Source: Akkermansia muciniphila (GTDB lineage Bacteria > Verrucomicrobiota > Verrucomicrobiia > Verrucomicrobiales > Akkermansiaceae). Taken from it: 64,000 bases of DNA. Location: assembly GCA_945888515.1 (NCBI GenBank), contig CAMDAD010000012.1:1-64000 (forward strand), written 5' to 3'. Position 1 is the first letter of the stretch; every line of letters starts with the position of its first letter. Shown in pieces: positions 45,776 to 53,440 of this stretch. Position numbers and translations under genes: made by a program. The notes under the pieces are model-generated. The model had not been told where the DNA came from. It did not search any database and saw nothing but the letters and a program-made list of their open reading frames with translations.

Positions 45776-46207
45776 ATGAAAACATTTTCCGCCAAGCCAC
45801 AGGACGTCCAACGCATATGGCACATCATCGATGCCAAGGATAAGATCCTCGGTGCCGTGGCCGTTGAAGCCGCCGTTCTGCTCCGTGGCAAACACAAGCC
45901 GATTTTCACCACTCACATCGATACAGGCGACTTCGTGGTGATCATCAATGCCGATCAAGTCAAACTCAGCGGCACCAAGGAAAATGACAAAATCTACACT
46001 CGCTTCACTGGATTCGTCGGCGGTAAGAAAGTAGAGACACCCCGCATGGTGCGTAAGCGTCGTCCGGTTCTCATGCTGGAGCGCGCCGTTTGGGGCATGC
46101 TTCCCAAAGGCAGCCTCGGTCGCCAACAATACACCAAGCTGAAAGTCTACGCCGGCGCTGATCATCCACACGCCGCACAACAACCCGTCGAGCGCGTCAT
46201 CGCCTGA
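45776..46207 (+). CDS. rplM: 50S ribosomal protein L13
   Basis: A 143-residue early-assembly protein of the large subunit. Family text is plain: MKTFSAKPQDVQRIWHIIDA, LRGKHKPIFTTHIDTGDFVV, VINADQVKLSGTKENDKIYT (in part VVIINADQVKLSG), RMVRKRRPVLMLERAVWGML and GRQQYTKLKVYAGADHPH. Length is normal. It pairs with rpsI, 29 bases downstream, the usual operon. Confidence 0.97.
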   Translation: MKTFSAKPQDVQRIWHIIDAKDKILGAVAVEAAVLLRGKHKPIFTTHIDTGDFVVIINADQVKLSGTKENDKIYTRFTGFVGGKKVETPRMVRKRRPVLMLERAVWGMLPKGSLGRQQYTKLKVYAGADHPHAAQQPVERVIA

Positions 46208-46236
46208 TTTTTTCATTTTCACCTTTCCCTAATTCC

Positions 46237-46632
46237 ATGAGCGAAATCACCACAGCATCCGCCACCGGCCGCCGCAAAAACGCCATCGCACACGTTTGGC
46301 TCTCCGAAGGTTCCGGTCAAATCATCATCAACGGTCGCACGTTTGAAGAATACCTGCCCACCATTCCACTGCAAAACTCCGTTTTGCTGCCCTTCCAACA
46401 CGGTCACTTGATCAACAAGTTCGACGTAAAAGTCGTGGCTAAAGGCGGTGGCATCCATGGCCAAGTCGGCGCCATCAGCCTCGGTATCTCCCGCGCACTT
46501 ACGCAACTCAATCCTGAGATCCGCAAGTTGATCAAGCCACACGGCCTGCTTACTCGCGATGGTCGCATGAAGGAGCGTAAAAAAGCAGGCCGTCCCGGCG
46601 CCCGCAAACGCTTCCAGTTCTCGAAGCGCTAA
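46237..46632 (+). CDS. rpsI: 30S ribosomal protein S9
   Basis: A 131-residue small-subunit protein whose C-terminal tail reaches the P-site tRNA. ATGRRKNAIAHVWLSEGSG at the start and DGRMKERKKAGRPGARKRFQ then FSKR at the end are standard, with the basic tail KR at the terminus. GGGIHGQVGAISLGISRAL is the conserved middle. It ends the rplM-rpsI operon and is followed by a strong terminator. Confidence 0.97.
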   Translation: MSEITTASATGRRKNAIAHVWLSEGSGQIIINGRTFEEYLPTIPLQNSVLLPFQHGHLINKFDVKVVAKGGGIHGQVGAISLGISRALTQLNPEIRKLIKPHGLLTRDGRMKERKKAGRPGARKRFQFSKR

Positions 46633-46648
46633 TCGTTTCCCGCATACA

Positions 46649-46679
46649 AAAAAGCCGCACCCCAGGGTGCGGTTTTTTT
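46649..46679 (+). terminator. Rho-independent terminator after rpsI
   Basis: CCGCACCC pairs with GGGTGCGG around a two-base loop (or a longer A-T extended stem) and is followed by seven Ts, about 20 bases after rpsI. Confidence 0.9.
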
Positions 46680-46744
46680 GTGCTCGCGGCAAGAACGCTT
46701 TGGGATCGACCCCCACACGCAATGCTTCATTATTTCCTCGTATT

Positions 46745-47287
46745 GTGAACCGTATCTTCTCGATCGCCCTGCGCATCTGGCATACCAGTAGCCTTGTCTT
46801 ACGACACGTTTTTGCCACCGCCGTGACCGTATTCTCGGCTTGCGCTTTATGGACACTTTGTTACCTCGCCTTGCTGCTCTGGGCCATCCTCAGCGATGAA
46901 GGACTAGGAGGGCCGCTCGCCTACCCCGCAGGATTACTCGCGTCTTTTCTTGTGAGTCTGGCCGTATCGGTCTGTTTGTATTTTCCCGCGACAGCAATCG
47001 CCGCCGGTTTGGCGAAAAAATACCATCGTTCCTTTTTGTGGCAAATCGCGATCTGTATAAGCATCCTCGCACTGCTGCACCTGGTCGTTGTTGTAGTCAT
47101 CTGGGAACATCTCACGGAATCACCAGTCCAACGCCTATCGATCGCTGTCGCCATGTTTTTTCTCAACCTCATCCCTCTCGGATTGTATTGGTGGTGCGTT
47201 CAAGGCTTGCTCGTATGCCGAAAAATCTTGCAGCGTATTTCCCTGAGGCGCCTATTCTCAAAAACAATCCCGAAACCAGGCGCGTAG
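46745..47287 (+). CDS. Hypothetical membrane protein, about four helices
   Basis: A protein of about 180 residues that I do not recognise. From the GTG at 46745 it begins MNRIFSIALRIWHTSSLVLR. Four hydrophobic stretches are visible (FATAVTVFSACALWTLCYLA, GLLASFLVSLAVSVCLYFPA, FLWQIAICISILALLHLVVV, LSIAVAMFFLNLIPLGLYWW), which predicts an inner-membrane protein. The end is basic. Longer readings to 46667 run into the rpsI terminator and are less likely. It is a single-gene unit with no informative neighbours. Confidence 0.7.
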   Translation: MNRIFSIALRIWHTSSLVLRHVFATAVTVFSACALWTLCYLALLLWAILSDEGLGGPLAYPAGLLASFLVSLAVSVCLYFPATAIAAGLAKKYHRSFLWQIAICISILALLHLVVVVVIWEHLTESPVQRLSIAVAMFFLNLIPLGLYWWCVQGLLVCRKILQRISLRRLFSKTIPKPGA

Positions 47288-47428
47288 CTGAATCTTCGCC
47301 TTTTGGGATGAGCGGAAACTGGGGTTGCTGCCATTCTTTTTCAGTATCATCGTCTTTGAGTTAACTGGTCTGACGATAGCTCGGGATGGCGCATGAAACC
47401 CAGCATGAGATCTGCCATCTCCTGTGTT

Positions 47429-47707
47429 TCACCTCTCAATGCGAAAACCCTTCACGCCTTCGAGCGGTGGGATCACTTGCGCATGCATCGACTGGATATG
47501 ATGCGCTACGGACGATTCTTCCGTCAATTCGTTGAGAAATGCCTCTAACTCGTGAGCCGTTTCCGCCATGATCTGCAGCTCCACAGTGCCATCGGGCATA
47601 TTTTTCACCCACCCGCAAACGTCAAACGAGCGCGCAATCTCCTTCGTCGCATAACGAAAGCCGACTCCCTGAACTTTTCCTGCGAACACAATTCGTTTGG
47701 CTATCAT
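47429..47707 (-). CDS. acyP: Acylphosphatase
   Basis: A 92-residue enzyme that hydrolyses acyl phosphates such as carbamoyl or acetyl phosphate. The first active motif is FAGKVQGVGFRYATKEIAR, holding the catalytic Arg, and the second is GWVKNMPDGTVELQIM, holding the catalytic Asn. The C-terminus ends in the typical GFRIER strand. It is the standard small alpha/beta fold. A TACAAT hexamer stands 12 bases before the ATG on this strand and may be its -10 element. No operon partner. Confidence 0.95.
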   Translation of the reverse strand: MIAKRIVFAGKVQGVGFRYATKEIARSFDVCGWVKNMPDGTVELQIMAETAHELEAFLNELTEESSVAHHIQSMHAQVIPPLEGVKGFRIER

Positions 47708-47840
47708 GATACGCGGAGAATTGTACTCGTTTTGGACCCGAGTCGAACCATTTTTCGCATATTTTCTCGAATATCTTTCTCAGCAGGAACATGGGTCAAA
47801 AACGATGGGTCTGACGTCCGATATCACGATGCACCAACGT

Positions 47841-49799
47841 TCACCATTCCGCCGAGTAGCGTAGACCATCCGTGTGGCTAATCGGTAAAAAAGTAGAAGA
47901 CCACTTCCATCCTTTGCTGTGCTTGGGCACTTTGAGTAAAATTTCATTCCACCCCTTCACCAGCTTCACACTCACCGGCGGACGCATCTGATAATCCTCA
48001 TCCGTAAAGGGAGTTTCCGCGTCTTTTTTGCCCGATATCTTCCAAGTAGGCGGCGGAATTTTTTCCCCATTGACCTTGATCCATGGCAGAGAATGATGCC
48101 ATTCACCAAGTGTCGCACTTTCGTTGCCACGCCGATCCGACCGCGATGAATGATGGAAGCCAATGTATGCCTGAATGGTCCTCTCATCGGGCGACCAGAT
48201 GCGAGTAAACGCATAGCAAGTGCCTTGTTTTTCCTTCACCAGACCGCCAAACCCAAAAAAATGGTTGTAGTAAAGCGTCGCAGCACCAAAGCGCTGCGGC
48301 ATCCATTCATAAAGATGGCCTTCATACTCATACGCTTCATGCAATGCCCCCTCGACTGGGAAAATTTTGGTCAGATCATCGCCATGAGGAAACGGACCAA
48401 TCACTCGCCAACGCATCTGAGTTTGTTCATACACAGGAAAATTTTCATTACTAAAAAAGAGTTGTTTTTGTCGCATGAAACGTTTTTCCCATATTACGCA
48501 GGCATCGAACTCAGGCGTGCCGATAGGAGGGAGGTTGGCCGCATAGAGTTCGCCTTTGTCGCGCTCCACACCTGCCCAGACCGACTCCGCATAAGCGACC
48601 ATCGCGGGATAGACCGCATTATGGACGATTTGATCACGCTCATTCTCGATCCGAATGTCAGGCCATGAGCAGAGCACACCACCCCGTGCACGCGCATCGC
48701 CAAAAGCCACTTGGCAGGGAGCACGGTGAAGAAAAGTAAACACCGTTTCGTGCGGATCCATATGATTGATGTATGTCGAGCGACTATCAAGAAACGGATT
48801 CTTGGGGAGCGGAGGAGTCCTCGCCCACAAGTGCGTGATTTTTTTCTGGTCGTTAGCATCGTTTAATCCCTTGTGCCAGCCGATTACTTCACGACCCAAA
48901 CTGCGCACGTGTGTGGAAATTTCGGTCACAAACGTGCCATCCACCTTCTCCGCGCGATGGCCTACCTCATCAGTACCGATGTGAATGTACGGCATATCTT
49001 CTGCTGGGGCGAGCGATGCCAGCTCTGTCAGCAATTCTTTGAGAATCGTGCGGCTTGTCGCCGTATTCATCGACTGAATGCCCAGTGCTTTGCGCAATGC
49101 CTCGCTATGACCTGGCATGTCCATTTCCGGAATCAACTGAATGCCCCGCTCCTTGCAATAGGCGACCAATTCACGAAAGTCCGCCTGCGTGTAATACTTG
49201 TTCGGCAAGCGCGTCATCGAAGAGGCATCCGTAACGCGCGGATGAATACGGCTCTCCAGCCTCCAGCCAGGATGATCGGTGAAGTGAAAATGGAAGACAT
49301 TATACTTGTAGCGAGCCATCACCTCAATTTGCTCGCGCAGCAGCTCCATGCTCTGAAAGTTGCGACCGGTATCTACCATAAATCCTCGAAGGGGAAACGC
49401 AGGCCAATCGCGGATCACACAACAAGGCATGGTGTTTTTCTCAGCAAGTTGCCGCAGTGTTTCTGCCGCATGAACAAATCCCTCTCGCTCCGCAGCACGG
49501 ACATGGATGATTTTTTCCGCGACTTCGATCTCATAGGCACCGCGAAAACCATGAGGATTCTTGACCGAGGCTTGCTCGAAACGAATCGCCGCCTGATCAG
49601 GCTCCGACAATTGCACAGACAGATCCATTTGCTGAAAAACACTCGTAACGCGCGCGCGACACATCTCCGGAGTAGAAAGTCGCAAGCTACCCGACCAGGT
49701 GAAATGGCCTTGCTTGGCTTCGAACTCTGCGGGAGACGGCACGATGGAATGAGCCCACAGCGAGCCACAGAGCAACAGATACGAAATGATGATGCGCAT
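47841..49799 (-). CDS. Secreted beta-N-acetylhexosaminidase (GH20)
   Basis: A 652-residue glycoside hydrolase that should remove terminal GlcNAc or GalNAc from glycans by substrate-assisted catalysis. The start at 49799 gives a signal peptide (MRIIISYLLLCGSLWAHS). Residues 20 to 125 form the GH20 N-terminal beta domain. The barrel shows RGFMVDTGRNFQSMELLREQ, NVFHFHFTDHPGWRLESR, ELIPEMDMPGHSEALRKAL (in part IPEMDMPGHSEAL) and the catalytic Asp-Glu pair D277-E278 in HIGTDEVGHRAEK. The last 200 residues look like a galactose-binding-like or C-terminal accessory domain. Upstream in the same direction lie the DUF1460 and DUF1287-like genes. Confidence 0.93.
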   Translation of the reverse strand: MRIIISYLLLCGSLWAHSIVPSPAEFEAKQGHFTWSGSLRLSTPEMCRARVTSVFQQMDLSVQLSEPDQAAIRFEQASVKNPHGFRGAYEIEVAEKIIHVRAAEREGFVHAAETLRQLAEKNTMPCCVIRDWPAFPLRGFMVDTGRNFQSMELLREQIEVMARYKYNVFHFHFTDHPGWRLESRIHPRVTDASSMTRLPNKYYTQADFRELVAYCKERGIQLIPEMDMPGHSEALRKALGIQSMNTATSRTILKELLTELASLAPAEDMPYIHIGTDEVGHRAEKVDGTFVTEISTHVRSLGREVIGWHKGLNDANDQKKITHLWARTPPLPKNPFLDSRSTYINHMDPHETVFTFLHRAPCQVAFGDARARGGVLCSWPDIRIENERDQIVHNAVYPAMVAYAESVWAGVERDKGELYAANLPPIGTPEFDACVIWEKRFMRQKQLFFSNENFPVYEQTQMRWRVIGPFPHGDDLTKIFPVEGALHEAYEYEGHLYEWMPQRFGAATLYYNHFFGFGGLVKEKQGTCYAFTRIWSPDERTIQAYIGFHHSSRSDRRGNESATLGEWHHSLPWIKVNGEKIPPPTWKISGKKDAETPFTDEDYQMRPPVSVKLVKGWNEILLKVPKHSKGWKWSSTFLPISHTDGLRYSAEW

Positions 49800-49888
49800 A
49801 AATAGTAATGGATGAACGACATCCTCCGTCGCCAACTTACATCATCGTACTGGTTGGTGAGCAAACCAGTTACCCGCGACCGCGTCCC

Positions 49889-50827
49889 TTACTTTTTTTG
49901 CCACAAGGCAGATGGCGGCAAGTCTTTGGGGCGACATACGACAATGCCGGCATGGGCTTTCAATTCAGATAGATAGTCGCTGATAGGCTTGTCAAACACG
50001 GTGCAGCGACCCTTGTCGTGGCGCGAAGTGGCGTGCACAAAATAGGCCCGACCCTGATGACGCATGATTAGTCCGACGTGCGACGTATACTGGTGTGATG
50101 AAGTGGTCGTGATCGCACACACATCGCCATCCGCGAGGTAGCGCTCGGCGTAGGGCACTTTCGCTTTCGGCACGTGATAGACCGGAAGAGAAGAAACTTT
50201 CTTTTCGATCTCTGCCATGGGCGTGAGTAAGGATGGGTTATTTTTCAGGTAGCGATAGCTTTTCCACTGAACCGTCATCTCCTGAATTTGCCGCTGCATG
50301 CGCTCGGCACCGGGAAGGCGCGAGGAAATATTTTCAGCGAACCCACGCCGCTGATTGTCGTGGAAAACCTCTTCGAGATGATGCATGCGACTGAGGTAAG
50401 AGCCGTTGCATTGCCCATTGCGATAGCGCTCGATCTCGACCATATGAATCAGATCAGCTGGCTTATAAGGTCCCGGTTTATACGTTAGCATGCGCGAGAT
50501 GCCCAAGGCATTTTCATAAAACGTCCAGCAGTCCATGGCATTCAAATTCACCACTGGATTTTCAATCTTATCATCGACCTCTAACGTGTAGTTAACATAC
50601 TTCGTGCCTAACAGCGCGCGCGCGACCAGCGAGGTGCGCAGACCGATGGGTCGTGCGCGCCAGTTTTCGCTCTCCGCCTGCTTGACGATCGCGTGAAATT
50701 TCGACTCGCCCTGAAACACGGTAGTTAACGGCAAGCGCAGCGGACTAGGCGGCGTGACCGAATGCATCGACGCGACCTGCGCCTGAACGCAGAGCGGCAC
50801 TAACAGAACAAACCAACATTTTTTCAT
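49889..50827 (-). CDS. Secreted DUF1460 (AmiA-like) amidase
   Basis: A 312-residue secreted protein with a signal peptide (MKKCWFVLLVPLCVQAQ) and a DUF1460 domain, a family of NlpC/P60-like N-acetylmuramoyl-L-alanine amidases. The candidate nucleophile is C100 in NLNAMDCWTFYENALGIS. The His is in QYTSHVGLIM, with VGLIMRHQGRAYFVHATS following. QCNGSYLSRMHHLEEVFHDN matches the conserved middle. It should cut peptidoglycan stem peptides in the envelope, for remodelling or for breaking down foreign wall. The starts at 50839 and 50827 are both possible; 50827 gives the better signal peptide. The DUF1287-like gene lies about 115 bases upstream. Confidence 0.85.
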   Translation of the reverse strand: MKKCWFVLLVPLCVQAQVASMHSVTPPSPLRLPLTTVFQGESKFHAIVKQAESENWRARPIGLRTSLVARALLGTKYVNYTLEVDDKIENPVVNLNAMDCWTFYENALGISRMLTYKPGPYKPADLIHMVEIERYRNGQCNGSYLSRMHHLEEVFHDNQRRGFAENISSRLPGAERMQRQIQEMTVQWKSYRYLKNNPSLLTPMAEIEKKVSSLPVYHVPKAKVPYAERYLADGDVCAITTTSSHQYTSHVGLIMRHQGRAYFVHATSRHDKGRCTVFDKPISDYLSELKAHAGIVVCRPKDLPPSALWQKK

Positions 50828-50942
50828 ACACTCATGCAATCATGCGGAAACCATTGGCTCAAGTGCATAGCTGATGTGTCTCCAATGATAACCACTCTGC
50901 CAATCCGGTGACCTGGACAAACCAGTAGCGATCAACCGCGCC

Positions 50943-51632
50943 TCACTGTCCGAATCGGTAGCGACCAAGGACCATGGGAAACTCCTTGAGTTTGTTCTCC
51001 CACGCCACGCCATTCTGCCAGTGGTGCACGATCCATTTTTCATTCGCGTGAACGCCAGGACCGGGAACGATCAAGGCGCAATGAGCATTGCCGTCGGGCA
51101 AGGTCCAAAAGATCACATCACCCACTTCAAATTCTGATTGAGAAACATCATCACCCGAGCGATGAAAAAATCGTTGGATATTCGGGATGCGAGAAGAGTC
51201 CACCTCTTTGTCCGGTCCACGCTCATACCACAACTGCGGATACTGTGCGAAGGCATTGCTCATGTCCTCGTGCAGCAACTCCTTGATGTCGATGCCCAGT
51301 GCCATCCGGTAAGACTTCAGAAGCAAGTCGGCAGAACTAGACACAGCATGTTCACTTTGATCCTGTTTTGTCATCCTCAGGGCCGTAACAGCCAATCGAT
51401 CGCCCGGTTTCTGCGATTCTTGCAACTCCTCAATCATCCGATCCGCCGCTGCCTCTGTAGCGACCACTTGCTCAGAGCGAAGCGATGCCAACAAGGGCCT
51501 GCCAAAGAACAATCCCATGCCCACCGAGATCAGCAATATCACCCAGCCGCCAAAAAAATTTTTTTTCGGCTTCTGGGGACGCGGACCAATATATTCAATG
51601 GTGTCTAAAGTACCGTAGGGAGAGCGTGGCAT
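50943..51632 (-). CDS. DUF1287-like membrane-anchored protein, nucleophile Cys replaced by Ser
   Basis: A 229-residue protein with a single transmembrane helix near residues 28 to 46 (GGWVILLISVGMGLFFG) and a periplasmic domain that matches the DUF1287 family: MALGIDIKELLHEDMSNAF, RIPNIQRFFHRSGDD, VGDVIFWTL and NAHCALIVPG. In that family the segment GVCTDVVIRAYR carries a conserved Cys. Here the aligned text is SSSADLLLKSYR, so the Cys is Ser (S100), while the following Asp (D102) and the later His are kept. If the Cys is the nucleophile, this copy is inactive or unusual. The homology is by eye, so the loss should be confirmed by alignment. It sits upstream of the DUF1460 amidase. Confidence 0.7.
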   Translation of the reverse strand: MPRSPYGTLDTIEYIGPRPQKPKKNFFGGWVILLISVGMGLFFGRPLLASLRSEQVVATEAAADRMIEELQESQKPGDRLAVTALRMTKQDQSEHAVSSSADLLLKSYRMALGIDIKELLHEDMSNAFAQYPQLWYERGPDKEVDSSRIPNIQRFFHRSGDDVSQSEFEVGDVIFWTLPDGNAHCALIVPGPGVHANEKWIVHHWQNGVAWENKLKEFPMVLGRYRFGQ

Positions 51633-51763
51633 GGTGGACGTGTTTATCTACGCCGAATACACTGAAATTACCAGCATTATTGCAGGAAATTTCGCTTTAT
51701 TTTGTGATTTTTCCTTTGTATTTGTTAACAAAATTTCACGCTCGACCCTTATTCTTTTTTCCT

Positions 51764-51769
51764 TACCAT
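51764..51769 (+). promoter_or_regulatory. Candidate -10 hexamer of CBM9-like gene, leaderless spacing
   Basis: TACCAT ends six bases before the ATG at 51776. TCGACC about 16 bases upstream is a possible -35. Weak alone; included because the spacing recurs. Confidence 0.35.
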
Positions 51770-51775
51770 ACGCTC

Positions 51776-52375
51776 ATGTTGATACTCAAGTCCGCCCGAC
51801 CTTTGCACTGGGGAAGTTTATCGCTGCCTGTGTGGGGCTTGAGCCGCGATTGGTCAGGAGCGGAAATACCGTCGCCGCTGATGTTTTCGTTAGCTTGTGA
51901 TTCGGATCGACTGTGGTTTGTCGCTGCGGGAAAAAGCCCGACAAAGATTCATCCGCTCGCACGCCCCGGCGGTTTTCTAGCCGAGCTATGGCGTTATGAT
52001 TGTGCGGAATTATTCATAGCCGATCCCCAAAGCGGGCGCTACGTCGAGTTCAACTTGGCGGCCAATGGCGCCTGGTGGAGTGGAGAGTTTGTGGCACCGC
52101 GACAGCGGGCGGAGGAGATCGATATCGCCTTCCCCGAGGTCGCGACTTTCGCCGAGTTAGCTCCGGACGGCGGGTGGATGAGCGCCATGTCCCTACCTCT
52201 CGATCTACTTAGATCGCGCCTGAATTGGGGTGTCACATCACGTATCAACGTCACATTCATCATCGGATCTCCCGCGCAACAATTTCTCAGCGCCGCTCGA
52301 CTGCCGGGCGAAATCCCCGATTTCCATCAGCCCGCCCATTTTCCCGATTTCCAATTTCACGAACTGAAAGATTGA
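51776..52375 (+). CDS. Hypothetical protein, CBM9-like beta-sandwich
   Basis: A 199-residue protein. The ATG at 51776 begins MLILKSARPLHWGSLSLPVW; a longer reading upstream is in frame but crosses the promoter region. The strand pattern and the text ELWRYDCAELFIADPQSGRYVEFNLAANGAWW (in part WRYDCAELFIADPQSGRYVE) are reminiscent of carbohydrate-binding family 9 modules found in periplasmic enzymes, but no signal peptide is seen. Function is unknown; binding of an oligosaccharide or lipid head group is only a guess. It precedes the GT9 gene by 36 bases and is probably co-transcribed with it. Confidence 0.65.
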   Translation: MLILKSARPLHWGSLSLPVWGLSRDWSGAEIPSPLMFSLACDSDRLWFVAAGKSPTKIHPLARPGGFLAELWRYDCAELFIADPQSGRYVEFNLAANGAWWSGEFVAPRQRAEEIDIAFPEVATFAELAPDGGWMSAMSLPLDLLRSRLNWGVTSRINVTFIIGSPAQQFLSAARLPGEIPDFHQPAHFPDFQFHELKD

Positions 52376-52411
52376 CGGCAAAGCCCTCCGCTCGCACAAC
52401 TCAGCACCGTC

Positions 52412-53440
52412 ATGTCGCAGCCCGCGCCCAATCCTCTGCCGAAAAAACCGCCTCTTGGGCTCTATGGGGGAGCGATCTTATTTGCCGCGCCGCGTCGCTG
52501 GGACGATGCGTGTTTTTCCGTACCCGCACTGCGTGCGATTCGCGCAGCACGTCCGGCCTGTACGCTCGGGGTGATTTGCCATGATGAGCAACATACCTTC
52601 TGGCAAACCGTTCCGGGGTTGAACCAGATCATTACCTACGACGATAAGACCAGCGTCAGGCAGTTGCTCAAGTCACCCGAAATCGAGCGCGCCGAGTGGG
52701 ATGCGGGCATTTTCTGGGAAAAAGGCATCGCCGCCGAATTCTTCCATAGAAGAAATCTGAAACAACGCCTTGCTTATGGGAAAAAGGAGCTTCTCAAGTG
52801 GACAACCGATCCTGTCCCCGAAGAACACCCACCCGGCCCCGTGGAGCACCGCGTACGACATTTTTTACAGTTCATGGAACGACTGAGCATCCCGACGCAA
52901 CTTCCAAAACTCTTCTCACCCTGCCTCATCGATACCCCGCGCCTCCCCAAGCATGTGATTGTCTGTCCCAGTTCCGATTATGGACTATCGCATGAATGGT
53001 CGCTCGCCCGCTGGACGGAAATCCTCAATCTTCTGTTAGATGATTGCAATGCTACGATAACCATAGTAGATTTACCTAGCAGCAAAAAAACGCTAGCGAG
53101 TGAGCTCTCTAGGCTGAGTCCCAGATGCGAGTTGAAAAAGCCTTTTTCTCTTGCAAGCTCTCTGCCACTTCTTGCCTCTGCCGCATTGACCGTAGCTGTC
53201 GATTCCAGCCTATGCCACCTCAGCGCCCATGTCGGCACGCCCACCGTCGCACTGTTCGGTCCCAATGATCCGCACTGGCGTCGACCACTAGGAAAAATGA
53301 ACGCGTATGTGCAGCACAAGGTCGAATGTTCCCCATGCCTTCTGGCGAAATGTCCGCTCGATCACCGCTGTCAAAACAAGCTCGACTCCCAAGAGGTTGC
53401 CTCCGTCGTCATGCAGAAATGGCACCAAATCCAAGGCTAA
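52412..53440 (+). CDS. Glycosyltransferase family 9 (heptosyltransferase-like)
   Basis: A 342-residue GT-B enzyme like the ADP-heptose:LPS heptosyltransferases that build the inner LPS core. Marks include ALRAIRAARPACTLGVICH near the N-terminus, HVIVCPSSDYGLSHEWSLARW and the nucleotide-sugar signature VDSSLCHLSAHVGTPTVALF followed by GPNDPHWRRP. Seven Cys residues cluster near the end (CSPCLLAKCPLDHRCQNK), possibly a metal or disulfide site. The donor is not certain, since GT9 enzymes in Verrucomicrobia may use other sugars. Its stop codon abuts that of ispG on the other strand with no gap. Confidence 0.87.
   Translation: MSQPAPNPLPKKPPLGLYGGAILFAAPRRWDDACFSVPALRAIRAARPACTLGVICHDEQHTFWQTVPGLNQIITYDDKTSVRQLLKSPEIERAEWDAGIFWEKGIAAEFFHRRNLKQRLAYGKKELLKWTTDPVPEEHPPGPVEHRVRHFLQFMERLSIPTQLPKLFSPCLIDTPRLPKHVIVCPSSDYGLSHEWSLARWTEILNLLLDDCNATITIVDLPSSKKTLASELSRLSPRCELKKPFSLASSLPLLASAALTVAVDSSLCHLSAHVGTPTVALFGPNDPHWRRPLGKMNAYVQHKVECSPCLLAKCPLDHRCQNKLDSQEVASVVMQKWHQIQG

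Noticed and set aside
50840-50942. An in-frame stretch after the DUF1287-like stop that reads VDRYWFVQVTGLAEW, resembling the end GRYRFGQ of the same protein.
   Set aside because: The match covers about 15 of 21 bases only; too short to call a duplicated or read-through C-terminus.
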